From assembly GCF_027579695.1 (NCBI RefSeq), contig NC_083577.1:29979698-30043697 (forward strand): a stretch of DNA of 64,000 bases. Direction: 5' to 3'. Below the pieces are notes generated by a model. The model was not told the DNA's origin. It ran no database searches and saw nothing but the letters and a program-made list of their open reading frames with translations. Below are positions 58,962-64,000 of this stretch, one piece after another (the first letter of the stretch is position 1; each line of letters starts with the position of its first letter). Position numbers and translations under genes: made by a program. Source of the DNA: Neoarius graeffei. Its lineage: Eukaryota; Chordata; Actinopteri; Siluriformes; Ariidae.

Positions 58962-59636
58962 TAATAGTGTTGCAGTGTCTGCAAATTTGCAATTTAATAT
59001 TTCAGATCTTGAGACATGAAAGTGCTATTTTAAAAAATAAAAGGTCAGAAATGTTTTCTTTGTCGTCCATTTAGTTCATTTTATGTCCTCAATAATTTTC
59101 CTTGATTGAGAAATCGGTCTGGGCTCTTATGGGTTAATCAGTAGCCTGCATGCTAGTCATGTTCCATTTACAGTCAAACATTTTGATGTACTCCAGGCTC
59201 AATTTTGATTAATCAAAAATCTGCATAGTAGTACAGTCTGAAGATGCTCTTGCACATTCGGTGTCAATTGAACAAAAATTATGGGAGGATATAGGTTTAA
59301 TAAGTTTTACAATTTTTGAAGTGAGTGATGGATTGATAAGTTTAGATGTGTTCAATATTTTCTTATCTTCAGACATAATATTGTAGATGTTCCTTTACCT
59401 GCTTGATAGTTTTGACCGGGACTCCAATCTTCCTCAGAAGAGTCATTAGTCCTTAAGTTAAATTCATTATAGACATGAACTTAAAATCATTGTTTTGTTT
59501 TTATGGCCTCGGTGCCCTGGCTTTTGGCCTTCGTGCCCTCGGCAGTGTTTCCGCTATGTACAATTGGCTGTGGTGGGCCGTCGCACCTTGATTTTTGCCG
59601 CCGCACCTTCAGGAATTCCTGAAGGGGGGCCATGGC
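58962..59636. other. No gene recognised
   Basis: AT-rich sequence, then a GC-rich stretch (GCCGTCGCACCTTG, GGAATTCCTGAAGG) near 59520-59636 that may be a repeat end. Nothing else supportable. Confidence 0.4.
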
Positions 59637-59758
59637 CCGGGTAACTTTTTGAAAATTATTTTTGAAAATTATTAAAAAAAAATAGGCTAAACCAATATTT
59701 TTTGACATTGAGCGGACTCGAGCCTGGCATGAACCGCTCCGACGTGCTATAATGACAC
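59637..59758. repeat. Segment duplicated from 53540-53597 plus 54908-54944
   Basis: GGCCCGGGTAACTTTTTGAAAATT...AATAGGCTAAACC and GAGCCTGGCATGAACCGCTC occur together here but are separated by an inserted element at the other site. This is the empty-site form. Confidence 0.7.
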
Positions 59759-61181
59759 CAGGGGCGATTTCTCAGAGACAACAAGGGAAGCCGAGCTTCC
59801 CCTAAAATTCTCTCCCCAAACTGCGGCGTCTACAACGTTGAATTCTCATTAAAACAATAACTTGCATAACATAATATATGCCCAAGATTGTATTTATGTT
59901 CATAACTATCCTGTAACTTATTTGAGTGATGTCTGACGAACTTGCAGTTCGCTATGAGAATCACCTTTGCTGCCAGGCTGTAACCTTTCTTATTTCAATG
60001 GGCTCTATGGACTGGCAGCAGTGTTGCCAGATTGGGTGGTTTTAAGTGCATTTTGGCAGGTTTTGAACATATTTTGGGATGGAAAACGTCAGCAGTATCT
60101 GGCAACACTGACTGGCAGCCGGGTATCCGTTGCAGTCTACGAGACGGCTCTGAACTGCCAATTTCGGCTAGTTGTTATTGGTTAAAATCAACAAAATCGT
60201 CACTTCCAGGGAAGCTGGGCTTCTCTGGGACTAAACAAGACAGTGGGAGGGACAAGAAGCCGGGCTGATAAAGGATTATTGGAGGTAGTGTTTGAAAGAC
60301 ATTAGGAGGGCGGTACTTCGGCGAGGAACACGGAAGCATGATCAGTCAGTCCCTAGCGGATGTCAAGAAAGTGTAGTCGTGTGCCAAAGTGCTGTCCGAA
60401 TTTCTTTTCATATAAACGTTTCTTCTCATTGATGTCTCTGTACATTACTCTGTAAATAAATGTAAATATTACTCGTTGTGCTCCGTTAACTTTCATCCAT
60501 TCTATCAGTTTGATCATTCATGAATTCACTCGTTTATTTCATTTGTAGTTCAATCTGGTTGTAGGCTAGCTTGAGCCTTGTTGGGATCTGCAGTGCTAGC
60601 TGCTAACAGAAATTGGTGAAGTCTCTGGAAAGCACAACCAGCTGGTATGACAGGGTCACAGACCATTTTCTGGAAAAGGAGCGGAGGGCAGAATTTGTGT
60701 ATAAATAGTGTTCATGAATCTGAAGTGTGTATATTGTTCAGTAATGTTAAGAGAATGGTGGGCTCTGTGTTATAGGTTATACCTGGGTATAATATTCAAG
60801 GTTCTGTGTGTTGCATAGCCTACCTGGTTATGAATTTCCAGACTGTGTTGCAGAAGATGTTCAAGGATGTGTTGCACAGCTGGGTGTTGTGTTAAAGACT
60901 CTGTGTTGCATATCAGGGTATGATGTTCAAGGCTCTTCGTTGAATAGCCAGTGATTTTTGGATGTTTGATATTTTTGATTAAGGATATGAGGCACTAGCC
61001 TGGCAAGCCAGACTATAACATGAAATGTACAAGCAAAAATACTTTCTGCCACTAGGTAGGGTTGTCTAGTTCACTATGCTAATGGGGCACACCTTTCTAT
61101 GCTTTGATATCCGGCCTACAGGTTTTACGATGAATGCGTAAAATGGGCTTCCCCTGTTTTAAAAACCAGCAGCCGCCACTG
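59759..61181 (-). mobile_element. Second paired hAT with exact 8-bp duplication
   Basis: Starts CAGGGGCGATTTCTC, ends CAGCCGCCACTG, flanked by AATGACAC (59751-59758 and 61182-61189). The reverse complement matches the family at 55312-56757. It has landed in the first part of the CCAAT minisatellite locus. A micro-MITE lies inside. No transposase. Confidence 0.85.
60019..60110 (+). mobile_element. 92-bp micro-MITE with perfect 8-bp duplication
   Basis: Ends CAGTGTTGCCAGATTGGG and ATCTGGCAACACTG, flanked exactly by ACTGGCAG (60011-60018, 60111-60118). Inserted within the hAT at 59759-61181. Confidence 0.85.
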
Positions 61182-61188
61182 AATGACA

Positions 61189-61324
61189 CCAATCTATCAC
61201 CAGCCAATCAGGAGACTTAATCAAACGCATCCCCCGCCCACCAATCTATCACCAGCCAATCAGGAGACTTAATCAAACGCATCCCCCGCCCACCAATCTA
61301 TCACCAGCCAATCAGAAGACTTAA
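61189..61324. repeat. Second CCAAT minisatellite array, interrupted
   Basis: Two full 52-bp units and part of a third, identical in type to 54945-55208. The third unit stops exactly at GACTTAA, where the THAP-carrying element begins. Confidence 0.8.
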
Positions 61325-61691
61325 AGGATAAGGCAACTTTTGTACAAAATCACCACAAATAGATAGATAAGTATATAAAGTAATCGATCATGGAATTTAT
61401 AGAGAAAGAACAGACCGCATAACAGTATCTTTTAACTTTTAATAATATGGGCTTAAGAGGAGTCAAAGTTGGAGGAGGCAGCCATTTTGAGATTGTGGGC
61501 AACTATAAACCAATCAGAATCATGCGACTCCCTCTGATCTGTGACGTCACTGGGCCCATGAAAACAGTGTTTACAAACAGATCACTGTAGGAGTCCCGGC
61601 GGGTGGCTTGTATTCAATCTCTAAAATCTAAACTTTTTGCGCGTACTAGAAACATTTTTCGACTTTGGACAATACCACGTGAAAGAGAAGG

Positions 61692-62498
61692 ATGCCACAG
61701 TGCTCAGCTTTTGATTGCCATATTAATTCCGGGCGGAAAGAGGATGGAGTTTCTTTACATGGTTTTCCACTCAAGCGACCGCCATTATTGAAGCAGTGGG
61801 TGCACAATCTCGGAAGGAAGAATTTCAAGCCAACATCTAGTTCTAGAGTGTGTTCTAAACACCTTCTCCCGAGTTGTTATGAATGTAATCTGTACGCGGA
61901 ACATCTCGCCTCACTAGTTAGGACTTCTGCAAGGAAATTTAACCAGCCCCTTGTGAAATTACGGGATGACGCTGTGCCAACACTGTTCTCACACCGTCAG
62001 CCTGCGCCGAAGAAGGAGCGCCTTACAAGCGTCAATCGAGCTCGGAGACGCGAAATAGAGGAACAACAAAAGGTACGTTTAATGATTTAAATTTGATCAC
62101 GAATTGTGACTAATCTTTGTTTTTCAACAGATTTGAATCATTATAAATCATGGATACAGTTGTTGTTGTTGTTGAGCGATAATAGAAGAAAGTGTGACTA
62201 GTCTTACCATGCTTAATTAGATAATAGAATAACAATTAAACATCACTCTTCAATAGAATTAGGGTATTGGATGTCCATGTCATTTATGAAATTCTTAGTC
62301 ATGTCAGGTCCTTTCTCCTTTGATAGAGATTATTTGTTGTGTTAATTTCATATATATTCATATTAATTCTTTGCTAAAATAATGTAGAAGAATTTTTTCA
62401 TTTAATAACAGACAACGCCCTCGAAAGTCCAAAGGCTATCATTATCATCTTCATCAGAGGCAGCAAGCAGCAGAACGCGAAAGAAACAAAATCAAGAG
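61692..62498 (+). CDS. THAP-domain protein, first two exons (partial gene)
   Basis: Exon 1 (61692-62072, 127 codons) starts MPQCSAFDCHINSG. It has the THAP zinc-finger pattern: C-x4-C near the start, GFPLKRPPLLKQWVHNLGR with the conserved Trp, and RVCSKH for the C-x2-H. A basic stretch follows (KKERLTSVNRARRREIEE). Donor AAAG/GTACGT. Exon 2 (62412-62498, 29 codons) is in phase, Ser-rich (SLSSSSEAASSSR), and ends at QE/GTATGA. THAP domains bind DNA; in transposons they recognise the element ends. The catalytic part is not in the window. It could also be a domesticated THAP gene, but the TTAA-bounded start favours a transposon. Confidence 0.65.
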
Positions 62499-63511
62499 GT
62501 ATGATGATTTTTATGGGCTTATCTAAAAGTAAGAGTATGATATGGTCTAATAGCATTAACTTGGTCACATTGTAAATATATTATTTTTTCATTCAGTTTG
62601 TTCATGCTTAAAAAAGCATGCTTTCCGAACAATATTAAATCACAGACAAGCTGTTGTTGACTGGATTGTTGACCAAATTCAGTCTCATCATGTGGATACT
62701 GAACCTACCATTCATGTAATAAGACAGTGAATTTTGTTCAAAAGCATTCCCTGACAAGATATCATGCATGAGATTTACAAAAATTATAATATATGTGATG
62801 AGTAATGAAACCAAAAGTGCAAAGTGACTTTACATATTTCTATGCTATTTCTCATTTTGATTAGCAACATTCCAGACTAGTTCTTCAACAAACCTTAGTA
62901 AAACATGTCCACAGTGTTATTTTTATTTATATTTAATGTTTTTGATATTAAAATACTGTAAAGTTGAAGTAAGATATTATTGTTGATAATGTTGATAAAT
63001 ATTTGCTTATATCAAATTTTGACTAGCTGTTATTAAAGTTGTTATATGAATTCCAAAATATTTTAATGAGAGAGACTTTTTGACATATCTCTTTTTTTAA
63101 ACAAACATAAAGCTCATAATGACCTTGATAATTGCATAAGTTTAGTTTATCTTTGCTAACTGATCATTTATTGTATTTTGCACATACGTGTTGTTGTATC
63201 TTTTTAAAATGATCCGTTATCACATGATATACATTTATTAGTGCATTCATGTTACGCTGTATCCTACTGTGCCTAACTTTCCTTGTAAATTTGTGTATAA
63301 CTGTAATTCGTTACTTATTATTTCATTTCAGTACTTTTGTTTTTAGGAATACCCATTATTGGATATTATTTTACAAATCAGCTACAGCTTTATAGCTCAA
63401 CATATGATCATTTATGACAATTTAGACACACACCTTTCATATAATTTGAAAGTCAATACAAATGTCAATTTTATCATATATTTTGTTTGAAATTAATAAT
63501 AACAAATTAAT

Positions 63512-63893
63512 CTCATCTCATCTCATTATCTCAAGCCGCTTTATCCTTCTACAGGGTCGCAGGCAAGCTGGAGCCTATCCCAGCTGACTACGGGCGAAAG
63601 GCGGGGTACACCCTGGACAAGTCGCCAGGTCATCACAGGGCTGACACATAGACGCAGACAACCATTCACACTCACATTCACACCTACGGTCAATTTAGAG
63701 TCACCAGTTAACCTAACCTGCATGTCTTTGGACTGTGGGGGAAACCGGAGCACCCGGAGGAAACCCACGCGGACACGGGGAGAACATGCAAACTCCGCAC
63801 AGAAAGGCCCTCGCCGGCCCCGGGGCTCGAACCCAGGACCTTCTTGCTGTGAGGCGACAGCGCTAACCACTACACCACCGTGCCGCCCATAAC
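63512..63893 (-). mobile_element. V-SINE, full-length
   Basis: Minus-strand V-SINE flanked by an exact 11-bp duplication AACAAATTAAT (63501-63511, 63894-63904). It lies in an intron-like part of the THAP element. Confidence 0.92.
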
Positions 63894-64000
63894 AACAAAT
63901 TAATATCCTATTTAAAAAAGGTTAGAAATTGATTTAACAAATTATATCCATATAAGCATTGCAGTTCCAATAGCTTCATAGATATTGTTTATTTCAGATC

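Larger units (their letters stand above)
61325..64000 (+). mobile_element. Left part of a Kolobok-like THAP transposon, runs off window
   Basis: Begins AGGATAAGGCAACTTTTG directly after TTAA (61321-61324) inside a minisatellite unit, which defines the insertion site. It contains a THAP-domain gene. The right end lies beyond 64000, so neither the right inverted repeat nor the second TTAA can be seen. THAP plus TTAA points to Kolobok; a P-type element is the alternative. From 62500 on, AT-rich intron-like DNA without recognised exons, and a SINE at 63512. Confidence 0.55.

Overview
The window looks like repeat-rich teleost fish DNA. The signs are spliced vertebrate TRIM genes with B30.2 exons, V-type tRNA-derived SINEs (relatives of zebrafish HE1/DANA), and dense hAT, Tc1, Kolobok-like, piggyBac-like and LINE sequence. 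I cannot name the species. No rRNA gene, functional tRNA gene, CRISPR array or bacterial operon is visible.

Layout. 1-5740: relics, mainly a broken IS3-like (rve integrase) transposon, copy A, with a Kolobok-like element and a SINE inside it. 5735-10790: TRIM35/A33-like gene 1 (RING, B-box, coiled coil, PRY-SPRY) and its 3' region. 10800-21855: repeats, a 5'-truncated LINE with an open RT end, a TRIM exon fragment and an RTE-like LINE. 21854-26424: a BED-finger hAT transposon carrying a piggyBac-like insert in its intron and a SINE in its exon. 26430-37230: an LTR remnant, Tc1-like relics, a 2-kb palindromic-ended element and an orphan TRIM 3' region. 37250-42420: TRIM gene 2, a tandem duplicate of gene 1. 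42539-52071: a 9.5-kb DNA transposon, copy B. 52130-54940: another orphan TRIM 3' region and repeats. 54945-61324: CCAAT-rich minisatellites split by paired and nested hAT-like elements. 61325-64000: the left part of a THAP-domain transposon with a TTAA target.

The most interesting unit is copy B. It has terminal inverted repeats of about 830-850 bp, nearly identical where compared. It carries two convergent genes: an IS3-type integrase gene on + and a 14-exon HECT ubiquitin-ligase gene on -. Each gene appears to begin inside its own inverted repeat, so both would share one promoter and the same 20-codon first exon. My exon reading of the HECT gene keeps frame through all 13 junctions and gives 692 residues, with two RAD18-type UBZ4 zinc fingers and the HECT cysteine. 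The integrase gene in the same copy lacks its catalytic-core exons. A solo LTR with a 5-bp target duplication sits in a HECT intron.

The host-gene theme is TRIM duplication. Gene 1, gene 2, an exon 3-5 fragment near 17.2 kb and four copies of the 3' region indicate an array that was repeatedly duplicated and then broken up by transposons. Both full genes read 2 nt short at the start of coiled-coil exon 3, and an in-frame AG 25 nt downstream could serve instead. Gene 1 also has a shifted SPRY end. All calls come from reading the sequence; no database search was run.
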